Positions 26,059-34,992 of a stretch of DNA of 64,000 bases are shown piece after piece. The position numbers and the translations under genes were made by a program. Origin of the DNA: DATBLE01 sp963791425 (lineage in GTDB: Bacteria; Actinomycetota; Thermoleophilia; Gaiellales; Gaiellaceae); assembly GCA_963791425.1 (NCBI GenBank), contig CAWBSE010000002.1:248001-312000 (forward strand). The letters are read 5' to 3'. A model generated the notes under the pieces. That model had not been told where the DNA came from. It was given only the letters and a program-made list of their open reading frames with translations, and did not search any database. Numbering within the stretch: the stretch's first letter is position 1; every line of letters begins with the position of its first letter.

Positions 26059-26367
26059 TCAGAAGAGCAGGCGCGCGACCGCGGCCGCGGCGGCGGCGAT
26101 GACCACCACGGCGAGGATGGGGGCACGCAGCGCGACGGCGATCGCTCCGGCGCCGAGACCGACGAGGCGGGCGTCGGCGACGATCTCCCGGTGGCCGCCC
26201 ACCGCCTGGGTGACGACGAACGCCGCCAGCACCGCGGGCGCCAGCAGCGACACCGGCCCCGCCAGCCACGACGGCACCGAACGCCCACCCAGCAGAACCG
26301 GGCCCGTCGCCTTCAGCACGATCGTCACCGCTCCCGAGCCGAGCACTGCGATCCAGACCGGGCTCAT
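26059..26367 (-). CDS. azlD: Branched-chain amino acid exporter small subunit AzlD
   Basis: 102 residues with three to four membrane helices: VWIAVLGSGAVTIVLKATGP, then VSLLAPAVLAAFVVTQAV and a C-terminal AVALRAPILAVVVIAAAAAA. The GPVLLGGR and LLAPAVLAAFVV segments are typical of AzlD. It overlaps the azlC stop by 4 bp (ATGA). With AzlC it forms an inner-membrane exporter of branched-chain amino acids or analogues. Confidence 0.85.
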   Translation of the reverse strand: MSPVWIAVLGSGAVTIVLKATGPVLLGGRSVPSWLAGPVSLLAPAVLAAFVVTQAVGGHREIVADARLVGLGAGAIAVALRAPILAVVVIAAAAAAVARLLF

Positions 26368-27023
26368 GCGCGGCTCCACCCGACGACCGCGCCCACGGCG
26401 CCGGCGACGATCGGGATCCCTGCGGGTGTGAACGGGATCAGAACGAGAGCCAGACCCCCGCCGAGCAGGGCCGCCGAGACCTCGCGCCGGCTGCGTAACT
26501 GCGGGATGAGCAGGGCCAGGAAGAGCGCGGCGAACGCCGCGTCCAGCCCGATCCGGTTGGGATCGCCGATGACGTTGCCGAGCAGGAGCCCGATCACCGT
26601 CCCGACGTTCCAGCAGACATAGAGCACGACGCCTGCGCCGACGAACACGCGGATGTCGAAGCCGCCCTTCCGACGGAGGGTCATCGCCCAGGATTCGTCG
26701 ACGATCAACTGGGACTCGAGCAGCCGTCGCGGCAGCGGACCTTCGAACTTCGGGGCGATCGAGATCCCGATCGGCGCGTAGCGCGCGTTCAGCATTGCCG
26801 CCGCGCCGATCGCAGCCACCGCCGAGCCCGCGCTGCCGAGAACGGAGGCGACTGCGAACTGCGCGGAGCCGGCAAAGGTGGTTGCGGACATGACGAGCGG
26901 TGCGGCCCACCCCATCCCTGCGGTGCGGGCGAGCACCCCGAACGACAGCGAGAAGGCGGCCGCGGCGACCCCGATCGGCGCGATCATCCGCGCGCCCTCG
27001 AGGTAGCGTGCACGCGCGGTCAT
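26364..27023 (-). CDS. azlC: Branched-chain amino acid exporter large subunit AzlC
   Basis: 219 residues, intact. Family hallmarks are ARMIAPIGVAAAAFSLSFGV, then MSATTFAGSAQFAVASVLGS (the F-A-G-S-A-Q signature), LNARYAPIGISIAP and LLESQLIVDESWAM. About six or seven membrane helices. The start overlaps the upstream MFS gene stop (ATGA), so MFS, azlC and azlD form one operon on this strand. Confidence 0.9.
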   Translation of the reverse strand: MTARARYLEGARMIAPIGVAAAAFSLSFGVLARTAGMGWAAPLVMSATTFAGSAQFAVASVLGSAGSAVAAIGAAAMLNARYAPIGISIAPKFEGPLPRRLLESQLIVDESWAMTLRRKGGFDIRVFVGAGVVLYVCWNVGTVIGLLLGNVIGDPNRIGLDAAFAALFLALLIPQLRSRREVSAALLGGGLALVLIPFTPAGIPIVAGAVGAVVGWSRA

Positions 27024-28208
27024 GCCGGCTCGAGCTCGGGCGCGGTCACCCCGCGGGCGATCCGCTCGGGCGTCATCGAGACGCAGAGGGAGAAGAGGAC
27101 GGTGGCGGCGACGACGATCAGCCAGAGCGTGGTCGTGTACGTGCCCGTTGCGTCGCGGGCCGCGCCGAGCAGGAGCGGCGCGATCGCGCCGATCATGTAG
27201 CCGACGCCGAGCATCAGCCCGGTCGCGGAGGCGACATCGGACGCACGCTTGCCGACATCCACCGGCAGCGTCATCACGAGCGGGAACATCGCCCCCGTGG
27301 CGAGCCCGACGATCACGGCCCAGATCCAGGCGCCGCCGGGAAACTCTGCGAACCCGGCGACCGCGACGACGAGCGCGGCGCTGAAGCTGACCAGGTAGAC
27401 CCGGCGGGAGCCGACCCGGTCGGACAGCCAGGGAATGATCACGGTCGTCACAAGCGCTGCAACGTTCAGAACGGCGAGCAGGGCGCCGGCCTTCCCCTCA
27501 GTCCACCCGTGCTCGACGTAGGCGTCGGGCAGCCAGCTGTTCAGCCCGTAGAACAGGGACGCCATCGATCCGAAGATCCCGACGAGCACCCAGGCCGTCC
27601 CGCTCTGCACCGGCAGCCGGATCCGCATCGCCTCCGGGCGGCGTCGATGCGGCTCCTCGTCTCGCGTCAGCCAGACCCAGGCGGGGACGAGCGCAAGCGT
27701 GACCGCCGAGAAGACGACGAGCGACCAGCGCCAGCTCCCGGCCGCGTCGGCGATCGGCACGGCGAACACCGCCGAGAGCGCCGAGCCGATGTTGAACCCC
27801 AGCACGTAGATCCCCGTCGCGAAGCCCGCACGCATCGGGAAGCGCTCCTTGACCGAAACCGGCATCAGCGCCTGGGCCAAGCCCGAGCCCGATGCCGACC
27901 CCGAAAGTGAGCAGGATCACGCCGACCGCGCCGGGCGCCAGGGCACGAGCGATCCCGAACCCGCCGATCAGCAGCAGACAGAAGGCGATCGCCCGCCGTG
28001 TGCCGTACCGGCGCGAGACGCGCGGCGCCGGGAGGGCGAAGAGCCCCATGCACAGCACCGGGATCGTCCCGAGCAGGCCGGCGACAGCATGCGAGATGCC
28101 GAGGTCGTCCTTGATCGACGGGATCAGTGGCCCGACGCCGACGATCTGCGGTCGGAGGGCGAGCCCGGCGAGGAACAGGCCGGCGAGCAGCCCGAGCCGC
28201 CGCTGCAC
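27020..28208 (-). CDS. Major facilitator superfamily transporter, CynX/NimT-like, one frameshift
   Basis: About 395 residues, 12 membrane helices. The N-terminal half begins MQRRLGLLAGLFLAGLALRP, with the CynX-type 'ALRPQIVGVGPLIPSIKDDL' segment. After a frame change near 27885 the C-terminal half continues from MAQALMPVSVKERFPMRAGF, with LSDRVGSRRVYLV as the cytoplasmic loop motif. CynX relatives move small anions or nitro compounds. Here the substrate is unknown. It is the first gene of the MFS-azlCD unit. Confidence 0.82.
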
Positions 28209-28212
28209 CGCC

Positions 28213-28863
28213 TTACCCTGCGACGACCGGGTTGGTCAGCGAGCCGAGGCCCTCGATCTCGATCGTGATCTCGTCGCCCGGCTGCATGAACAGCGGGGGG
28301 GTGCGGAACGCGCCGACGCCGGCCGGGGTGCCGGTGGCGATCAGATCGCCGGGCTCGAGCGTGATCGTCCGGGTGACGTACGCGATGATCTCGGCGACTC
28401 CGAAGACCATGTTCGCGGTGGTCGAGTCCTGAACCGTCTCGCCGTTGAGGATCGCCCGGATCGCCAGCGCCTGCGGATCGGGGATCTCGTCCCGCGGGAC
28501 GAGCGCCGGCCCGACGGGGCAGAACGTGTCCGGAGACTTGCCGCGCGACCACTGCCCATCGGCGAACTGCAGGTCGCGGGCCGAGACGTCGTTCACGCAG
28601 ATGTACCCGGCGACCGCCTCGAGCGCGTTCTCGGCCGACGCGTCGCGGACGCGCTCACCGATGACGACGCCGAGCTCGGCCTCGAAGTCGCACTTCGTGA
28701 CGATCGGAGGAATCACGATCGGCTCCCCGGGCCCGATCAGGGTGTTCTGCCACTTGGCGAAAAGCAGCGGCGCCGTCGGCAGGTCGGTGCCCTGCTCCTC
28801 GGCGTGGTCGCGGTAGTTGAGCCCCACGCAGATGATCTTCCCGGGTCGGTCGATCGGAATCAT
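28213..28863 (-). CDS. Fumarylacetoacetate hydrolase family protein
   Basis: 216 residues, intact. It shows the FAH catalytic core: KIICVGLNYRDHAEEQG, the metal-binding CDFEAELGVVIGERV, GYICVNDVSARDLQFADGQW, and SPDTFCPVGPALVPRDEI, then GDLIATGTPAGVGAFRTPP. It lacks the N-terminal domain of longer members. Such enzymes cleave or isomerise 2,4-diketo acids; one member splits 2,4-diketo-3-deoxy-L-fuconate into pyruvate and L-lactate. lutCBA directly upstream on the same strand supports a lactate-yielding reaction here (inference). Confidence 0.87.
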   Translation of the reverse strand: MIPIDRPGKIICVGLNYRDHAEEQGTDLPTAPLLFAKWQNTLIGPGEPIVIPPIVTKCDFEAELGVVIGERVRDASAENALEAVAGYICVNDVSARDLQFADGQWSRGKSPDTFCPVGPALVPRDEIPDPQALAIRAILNGETVQDSTTANMVFGVAEIIAYVTRTITLEPGDLIATGTPAGVGAFRTPPLFMQPGDEITIEIEGLGSLTNPVVAG

Positions 28864-28872
28864 GGCGTCAGC

Positions 28873-29250
28873 CTATCGAGCGGCAGGCAGGAGAACCACG
28901 TGCACCTCGCGTGGCCCGTGGACGCCGACGGCGAGCTTCTGCTCGATGTCCGCGCTGCGGCTCGGACCGGTGACGATCGCGAGGGCGCTCGGAAGGTCGT
29001 CGCCGAGTGCGGCGAACAGCTCGTCGAGGCCGGGGAGGATCAGATCCTCGCGCAGCATCGTCACGTGGACGTCGGGGAGGAGCGACTGCGCGCGCGCCTC
29101 CGTCGACGAGGACAGCACCACCGAGCCGGTGTCGGCGAGCCCGTAGATCGCCGTCGAGACGCCGGCGCCCTCGAGCGGGGGCGCCTGGCCGCGGTGCACG
29201 TGGCACAGGACCGCCTCCGCGTTCGCGATGAAGTCGTCGACGAGGCTCAT
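28873..29250 (-). CDS. lutC: Lactate utilization protein C, short form
   Basis: 125 residues, shorter than the usual 200-240 for LutC/YkgG; the N-terminal half is missing. The LUD-domain core remains: TAIYGLADTGSVVLSSSTEA, then LLPDVHVTMLREDLILPGLD and LAIVTGPSRSADIEQKLAVG, ending in GPREVHVVLLP. The stop-start overlap with lutB supports real co-expression. It is part of the L-lactate oxidation complex. Confidence 0.85.
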   Translation of the reverse strand: MSLVDDFIANAEAVLCHVHRGQAPPLEGAGVSTAIYGLADTGSVVLSSSTEARAQSLLPDVHVTMLREDLILPGLDELFAALGDDLPSALAIVTGPSRSADIEQKLAVGVHGPREVHVVLLPAAR

Positions 29251-30629
29251 CTGTTCGTATCCCTATAGCGGCGGCCGAACCGCGGCAGCGTCCGCCCCGC
29301 CGCCCACACACGGCCGGGCCCGAGCCGGCCCGCGAGCGGCTGTCCCAGCCGCGCCAGCCGTGTCGCCGCGCGGTACCCCCACACCGACGACCACGCCCAC
29401 GACCACAGCGTGAACCCGAGCCGCTCCCACCGCGACGCCACGCCCTCCTCGACGAGGTCGCGCCGCAGGTCGAGCAGCAACTCATGCAGCGGGATCTTCA
29501 CCGGGCAGGCGTCGGTGCACGCACCGCACAAAGACGACGCATGCGGCAGCGACGGCGCCTCGTCCAGCCCGACGAGCAGGGGCAGCAGCACCGCGCCCAT
29601 CGGCCCGGAGTAGACCGGCCCGTACGCCGCGCCGCCCGACTTCCGGTACACCGGACACACGTTCAGGCACGCGCCGCAGCGGATGCACGCGAGCATCTCG
29701 CGGTAGCGCCCGCGCAGCAGGTTCGAGCGGCCGTTGTCGAGGATCACGACGTGCATCTCCTCCGGTCCGTCCGTCTCCCCCGCCCGGCGCGGCCCGGTGA
29801 GCAGCGTCGAGTACACGGTCAGCTTCTGGCCCGTCCCCGATCGCGCGAGCAGCTTCAACATCACGCCTAGGTCGGCGGTGGTCGGCACGAGCCGCTCCAT
29901 CCCCATCAGCGCCACATGCACGCGCGGGATCGAGCTGACCAGTCGCCCGTTGCCCTCATTCGTGACCAGGCAGATCGACCCGGTGGACGAGACGCCGAAA
30001 TTGGCTCCGGTGATTCCGACGTCCGCGGTCAGGAACGTCTCGCGCAACTGCCGCCGCGCCGCGTTCGTGAGAGCCTCGAGCTCGGGTGGAATCGTCGTGC
30101 CGTCGACCTTCCCGAGCAGCTCGGCCACCTGCGGCGCCGTCTTCTCGATCGCCGGCGCAATGATGTGCACCGGGTGCTCGCCGGCGAGCTGGAGGATGTA
30201 CTCGCCGAGGTCGGTCTCGACCGGCGCGACCCCGACCGCCTCCAGCGCCGCGTTCAGGCCGATCTCCTCGGTCGCCATCGACTTCGACTTCGCCGCGATC
30301 TTCGCGTCCGACCGCGAGCACACGTCGGCGACGTAGGCGCTCGCCTCCTCCGCCGTGCGCGCGAAGAACACGTGACCGCCGCGCGCCTCCAGCGCCTCCG
30401 TGAACTGCGCGACGTGCGAATCGAGATCGTCGATCACCTCCATCCGGATCGCGTGCGCCCGCTCACGCAGCGCCTCCACGTCCGGCAGCCCCTCCCAGGC
30501 CGAGACCCGGTTCGTGCGTAGCCGGTTCGTCGCCTCGTCGAGCGCCGTCTGCGTGTGCGCGTCACCGAGCTTCAGGCGCGCGATCTCGCGGAAGCGGCCC
30601 GGCGGCTGCCTAAGCTCGGGCACCGACAC
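29247..30629 (-). CDS. lutB: Lactate utilization iron-sulfur protein B
   Basis: About 460 residues. An N-terminal LUD domain (SDAKIAAKSKSMATEEIGLN; VGITGANFGVSSTGSICLVT) is followed by two 4Fe-4S clusters: CIRCGACLNVCPVYRKSGG and SLCGACTDACPVKIPLHELL. The GTG at 30629, or at 30623 (which has AGGGG five bases upstream), is preferred to the TTG at 30638; all overlap the lutA 3' end. The protein transfers electrons from lactate. It is intact. Confidence 0.92.
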   Translation of the reverse strand: MSVPELRQPPGRFREIARLKLGDAHTQTALDEATNRLRTNRVSAWEGLPDVEALRERAHAIRMEVIDDLDSHVAQFTEALEARGGHVFFARTAEEASAYVADVCSRSDAKIAAKSKSMATEEIGLNAALEAVGVAPVETDLGEYILQLAGEHPVHIIAPAIEKTAPQVAELLGKVDGTTIPPELEALTNAARRQLRETFLTADVGITGANFGVSSTGSICLVTNEGNGRLVSSIPRVHVALMGMERLVPTTADLGVMLKLLARSGTGQKLTVYSTLLTGPRRAGETDGPEEMHVVILDNGRSNLLRGRYREMLACIRCGACLNVCPVYRKSGGAAYGPVYSGPMGAVLLPLLVGLDEAPSLPHASSLCGACTDACPVKIPLHELLLDLRRDLVEEGVASRWERLGFTLWSWAWSSVWGYRAATRLARLGQPLAGRLGPGRVWAAGRTLPRFGRRYRDTNR

Positions 30630-31305
30630 CCCTGGCAAGCGCGGTCGCGAGATGAACGACGCGAACCGGCGACCCGACGTGCTCGGCCCGCCCGCGCAGA
30701 TGCATGAGGCAGCCCGGGTCTGCGGTGACGATCGTTCCCGCCGCGGCGCCGCCGGCGAGCTTGTCGTCGGCCATCGCCAGCGACACCTCCGGCTGGCGCA
30801 CCGAGAACGTCCCGCCGAACCCGCAACACAGATCGGGCCGGTCGAACGGCACCAGCTCCGCCCCCGACGCGCCGAGCAGCTTGCGCGGCTGCGCCGAGAT
30901 CCCGAGCTCGCGAAGCATGTGGCACGAGTCGTGGTACGCGATGCGCCGCCCGGCGTTGCGCGGCAGAGGCCGAAACGCTGTCGACGCCAGGAACGCCGAC
31001 AGCTCCCACACCTCGAACGGCTCGACCCCGAGCAGCTCGGGCAGGTAGTGCGACGCCATCGTCGCGCACGACCCCGAGGGTGTCACCACGGGAGCCTCAC
31101 GCGAGAACGCCTTCGCGAACGACTGCGCCACCCGCCGTGCCGCCGCCCGGTGGCCGGAGTTGAACGCCGGCTGCCCGCAGCAGACCTGCCGCGCCGGGAA
31201 CTCGACCTCGTACCCCGCGGCGCGCAACAGCGTCTCCGCATCGGAGACCGCCTGCGGAAACGCAAGGTCGCCGAGACAGGTCGCGAAGAGCTGGACGGTC
31301 GGCAT
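30610..31305 (-). CDS. lutA: Lactate utilization protein A
   Basis: 231 residues with two CCG (cysteine-rich) domains: VCCGQPAFNSGHRAAARRVA and PDLCCGFGGTFSVRQPEVSL, plus YHDSCHMLRELGI. These bind non-canonical iron-sulfur clusters in the LutA/GlpC family. It is the first gene of a lutABC operon that also includes the FAH hydrolase. Only 16 bp separate it from the divergent PLP enzyme, so their promoters must overlap each other's coding region or 5' end. Confidence 0.92.
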   Translation of the reverse strand: MPTVQLFATCLGDLAFPQAVSDAETLLRAAGYEVEFPARQVCCGQPAFNSGHRAAARRVAQSFAKAFSREAPVVTPSGSCATMASHYLPELLGVEPFEVWELSAFLASTAFRPLPRNAGRRIAYHDSCHMLRELGISAQPRKLLGASGAELVPFDRPDLCCGFGGTFSVRQPEVSLAMADDKLAGGAAAGTIVTADPGCLMHLRGRAEHVGSPVRVVHLATALARGVGARA

Positions 31306-31321
31306 CGGCAGACTCTAGATC

Positions 31322-32224
31322 GTGACTCCGCTCGAGCCAGCCCCTCCCGCGATCGCCGACGGCCGCAAGCTCTACCTCAAGCGCGAGGACATGCACGAGC
31401 TCGGCGCGTTCAAATGGCGCGGCGCGCTGCCGGCGCTGGAGCAGTTCAAGCGCGACGGCGCGACGGGCGTCGTCACCGCCTCGACCGGAAACCACGGCGC
31501 CGCGACCGCCTGGGCGGCCGCGCAACTCGGCCTCGACGTGGTCGTCTTCGCGCCCGAGGGGGCGAGCGCGACGAAGCTCGCGCACCTCGAGCGGCTCGGC
31601 GCCGACGTCCGGCTCGGCGGCGTCGACATGGACGAGGCCAAGGACCGCGGCGTGGCCGAGGCCGCCGCCCGCGGAGTCCCGTTCTTCGAGGACGGCGCGG
31701 AGCCCGCCCAGTACGACGGCTACGCGGCGATCGGCGACGAACTGCTCGACCAGCTCGGCGAGCCGCCGGCCGCGGTCGTCGTCCCGGTCGGTAACGGCGC
31801 GCTGCTGGGCGGCGTCGGCTCGGCGATCCTGCGCCGCTCGCCCGAAACCCTGCGGATCGGCGTCGTCGCCGCCTCCGCGCCGGTGATGGCAGACAGCTGG
31901 GAGGCTGGGCGCGCCGTGCCGTGCGACCGGTCGGCGACGTTTGCCGACGGCCTCGCGGTGCGTGTCGCGATCCCGTACGCGGTTGCCGTGCTCGACGAGG
32001 TCGCCACGCACATGCTCCGCGTCGAGGAGTCCGACATCGCCCGCGCCGTCGCCACGTTCGACGCCGCGGGCATCCGGGCCGAGGGCGCCGCCGGCGCCGG
32101 CCTCGCAGCACTGCCGCAACTCCCCGAGCTCGACGGCCCGATCGTCCTCGTCGTCACCGGAAGGAACATCGACGACGAGGTGCTCGAACGCGCACGGCGC
32201 AGTCCTGAGTCCTTTTCTGTCTGA
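31322..32224 (+). CDS. Threonine/serine dehydratase-like PLP enzyme
   Basis: 300 residues of fold-type II. The PLP lysine is in MHELGAFKWRGALPALEQF. The asparagine loop is TASTGNHGAATAWAAAQLGL. The glycine-rich phosphate loop is VVPVGNGALLGGVGSA. The protein lacks a C-terminal regulatory (ACT) domain, as in catabolic threonine deaminase or serine racemase-like enzymes. GTG start at 31322. It deaminates or racemises a hydroxyamino acid; which one is unknown. Confidence 0.87.
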   Translation: MTPLEPAPPAIADGRKLYLKREDMHELGAFKWRGALPALEQFKRDGATGVVTASTGNHGAATAWAAAQLGLDVVVFAPEGASATKLAHLERLGADVRLGGVDMDEAKDRGVAEAAARGVPFFEDGAEPAQYDGYAAIGDELLDQLGEPPAAVVVPVGNGALLGGVGSAILRRSPETLRIGVVAASAPVMADSWEAGRAVPCDRSATFADGLAVRVAIPYAVAVLDEVATHMLRVEESDIARAVATFDAAGIRAEGAAGAGLAALPQLPELDGPIVLVVTGRNIDDEVLERARRSPESFSV

Positions 32225-32238
32225 CCGAACGGCATACT

Positions 32239-34992
32239 TTGGCGGTGGATGCAGGACAAATCGACGAGCTACGCCGCTGGGGGAACAAGCTCGCCCAGGA
32301 CGACTCGCACCCCGAACTGCAGCCCGCCGGCCGTGCGATCCTCCTCCTGATCGACGAGGTCGAGCGGCTCCGGGCCGCCGAGACGGTGACGAACGGCCCG
32401 CCCGACGCCCCGCCGCCCGCCGGCGACGGCGGTGACTCGGCCGCCGACGCGCAGCCTCGAAGACCGGCCCCGCGCACGAAACGCAGCTGGTTCCACGGCT
32501 ACCGGCGGTTCGTGATCGTCGGCGTCGTTCTCGGTGCGCTGATCTTCGCCACCTTCGCCCTCGGCGCGCGGCTGTCCGCGCCCAGCCTCGATGCCTCGGG
32601 GCCCACGGCCGACGCCGTCGGGCCGGCAGTGCTCCCGTCGCTGAAGTTCTCGGTCGGCGCCGATCCGACCGTGCTCGACCGCGTCCGCTGGAAGCTCGAC
32701 GGCCTGGACGTCACCGGCAAGGCGTACATCACCGCCGGGCGCTTCGTCCTCGACGGCAACCACCTGCCCGAGGGGCCACACCGGGTGCAGGCGACCGTCG
32801 CCGGCGGGTTCCCCGGCTCCCGGACGACCAAGACATGGAACATCCGGGTCGACACCACCGGCCCGAAGATCGTGTTCGGCGCGCCGGGCGTCGTCATCCC
32901 GTCGGGACAGCCGGTCGCGCTGGCGGGCACGCTCGAGCCGGGCGCCACCCTGACCGTCGACGGCCGCCCCACGCTCGTCTCGGACGGACGCTTCAGGCTC
33001 TCGTGGCCGGCCCGCCCGAGGGGCGCCGTCACGCTGATCGCGACCGACACGCTGCGGAACACGAGCACGCGGCGAATCTGGATCTCGATGAAGCCGCGCA
33101 CGCCGCCGCACCCGGTGCGCGCCGTCCACGTCACCGCCGACGCCTGGGCCGACCCCGGCCTTCGCAAAGGCGTGCTCGACCTGATCGCCCAGGGCCGCAT
33201 CAACGCCGTCGAGCTCGACCTCAAGCAGGAGGGCGGGGTGATCGGCTGGAACGCACCGGTGCCGCTCGCGCACCGGTCCGGGGCCGTCTCGGACACCTAC
33301 GACCTGCCCTCAGCGGTGCAACTGCTCCACTCGAAGGGCGTCCGTGTGATCGGCCGTGTCGTGTGTTTCAACGATCCGATCTACGCGGCCTACGCGTGGA
33401 AGCACGGAGAGCGCGACCAGGTCGTCCAGACGCCCGACGGGCAGCAGTACGGCGGCTACGGCGGGTTCACGAACTTCGCCGACCCGGTCGTCCGCAAGTA
33501 CCAGATCGACGTCGCGGTCGCCGGAGCCAAGGCCGGCGTCGACGAGATCCTCTACGACTACGTCCGCAGGCCGGACGGGCCGATCACGACGATGGTCTTC
33601 CCCGGGCTGAAAGGGCGGCCCGAGGCGGCAATCGTCTCGTTCCTGGCCCAGACCCGCGCGGCGCTGAAGCCGTACGGCACGTACCTCGGGGCGTCGGTCT
33701 TCGGGATCGCGGCGACGAGGCCCGCCGAGGTCGCCCAGAACATCCCCGCGATGGCAGAGCACCTCGACTACGTGTCGGCGATGGTCTACCCGTCGCACTG
33801 GGCACACGGCGAGTACGGCGTCGCCAACCCGAACGCGCAGCCGTACGACATCGTCCAGCGCTCGCTCGAGGACTTCCAGAAGGACGTCCGCGGCACGGGC
33901 GCCCGCGTCGTCCCGTGGCTCCAGGACTTCACGCTCGGCAGCCCCACGTATGGGCCGGCGCAGGTGAGCGCCCAGATCCGCGGCGCGCACGACGACGGCA
34001 TCGACGAGTACCTGCTCTGGGATCCGCACGTCACGTACACCGCGGCCGCGCTTCCGACCGACGCGCGCACTGCGGCGTTCCCGAAGCGCCTGACGCCGGC
34101 GGAGCTCGCCAAGTCGCTGAAGCCCAACGAGCTCGGGCTCGTCCCGGTGCTCATGCACCACCAGATCCACTCGGGCGGAAGCATCTACGACATGAGCGCC
34201 ACGCAGTTCCGCGCCGAGCTGACGCGGCTCTGGCAGGACGGCTTCTACCCGGTGCGCGCCGCCGACCTCGTCTCGGGCAAGCTCGACGTGCCGAAGGGGA
34301 AGTCACCCGTCGTCCTCACGTTCGACGACGCCACGAACAACCAGATCGCCTTCCTCCCCGACGGCCGGCTCGACCCGAAGTCGGGCGTCGGAATCCTCGA
34401 GGAGTTCGCCGCGACGCACCCCGGCTTCCCCGCGACCGGGACGTTCTACATCCCGCGGAACGCGTTCACCGGGAACGGGCGCACCGCGCAGTCGACGTTC
34501 CAGTGGCTCGTCGAGCACGACTACGAGCTCGGCAACCACACAAAGGACCACATCCCGCTCAACACCCTCGACCCCAACGGCGTCCAGCGCCAGCTCGTGC
34601 TCGGAGAGCACGTGCTCACCGACCGGTTGCCGACCTATCGCGCGACGACGATGGCGCTTCCGGAGGGCGCGCTCCCGCACCCGGCTTCGCTCGCCGTCAG
34701 CGGCGCCTGGCACGCCCAGTCGTACAAGTTCGCCGGCGTGTTTCTCTCGGGCGCCGAGCCGGCGCCTTCACCGTTCTCGACGAAGTGGGACCCGGCCGAG
34801 ATCCCGCGGATCATGCCGAACCCGAAGTGGAACGGCGCCCGCGACTTCACGTGGGGCATGTGGATCGACATCCTCGAGCGGAACCCGGGCCTGCGCTACG
34901 TCTCGGACGGGAATCCGGAGACGATCGCCTTCCCGCGCGCGAAGGACACCGGTCTGGCGGTCGGCTACAGGGACCGCGCGAAGCCGTACTAG
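32239..34992 (+). CDS. Membrane-anchored protein with glycoside hydrolase-like (DUF4015) and polysaccharide deacetylase domains
   Basis: 917 residues. A cytoplasmic N-terminus (1-88) is followed by one membrane helix, VIVGVVLGALIFATFALGA (about 91-110), then beta-rich Ig-like regions (about 130-290). A TIM-barrel of the DUF4015 glycoside hydrolase-like class follows (about 295-600: VRAVHVTADAWADPGLRKGV, GRINAVELDLKQEGG, YLGASVFGIAATRPAEV). A NodB-type deacetylase comes last (about 630-820: VVLTFDDATNNQ, GTFYIPRNAF, ELGNHTKDHIPLN). It probably trims and deacetylates a surface polysaccharide outside the membrane. TTG 32239 or GTG 32245 starts it. Confidence 0.85.
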   Translation: MAVDAGQIDELRRWGNKLAQDDSHPELQPAGRAILLLIDEVERLRAAETVTNGPPDAPPPAGDGGDSAADAQPRRPAPRTKRSWFHGYRRFVIVGVVLGALIFATFALGARLSAPSLDASGPTADAVGPAVLPSLKFSVGADPTVLDRVRWKLDGLDVTGKAYITAGRFVLDGNHLPEGPHRVQATVAGGFPGSRTTKTWNIRVDTTGPKIVFGAPGVVIPSGQPVALAGTLEPGATLTVDGRPTLVSDGRFRLSWPARPRGAVTLIATDTLRNTSTRRIWISMKPRTPPHPVRAVHVTADAWADPGLRKGVLDLIAQGRINAVELDLKQEGGVIGWNAPVPLAHRSGAVSDTYDLPSAVQLLHSKGVRVIGRVVCFNDPIYAAYAWKHGERDQVVQTPDGQQYGGYGGFTNFADPVVRKYQIDVAVAGAKAGVDEILYDYVRRPDGPITTMVFPGLKGRPEAAIVSFLAQTRAALKPYGTYLGASVFGIAATRPAEVAQNIPAMAEHLDYVSAMVYPSHWAHGEYGVANPNAQPYDIVQRSLEDFQKDVRGTGARVVPWLQDFTLGSPTYGPAQVSAQIRGAHDDGIDEYLLWDPHVTYTAAALPTDARTAAFPKRLTPAELAKSLKPNELGLVPVLMHHQIHSGGSIYDMSATQFRAELTRLWQDGFYPVRAADLVSGKLDVPKGKSPVVLTFDDATNNQIAFLPDGRLDPKSGVGILEEFAATHPGFPATGTFYIPRNAFTGNGRTAQSTFQWLVEHDYELGNHTKDHIPLNTLDPNGVQRQLVLGEHVLTDRLPTYRATTMALPEGALPHPASLAVSGAWHAQSYKFAGVFLSGAEPAPSPFSTKWDPAEIPRIMPNPKWNGARDFTWGMWIDILERNPGLRYVSDGNPETIAFPRAKDTGLAVGYRDRAKPY

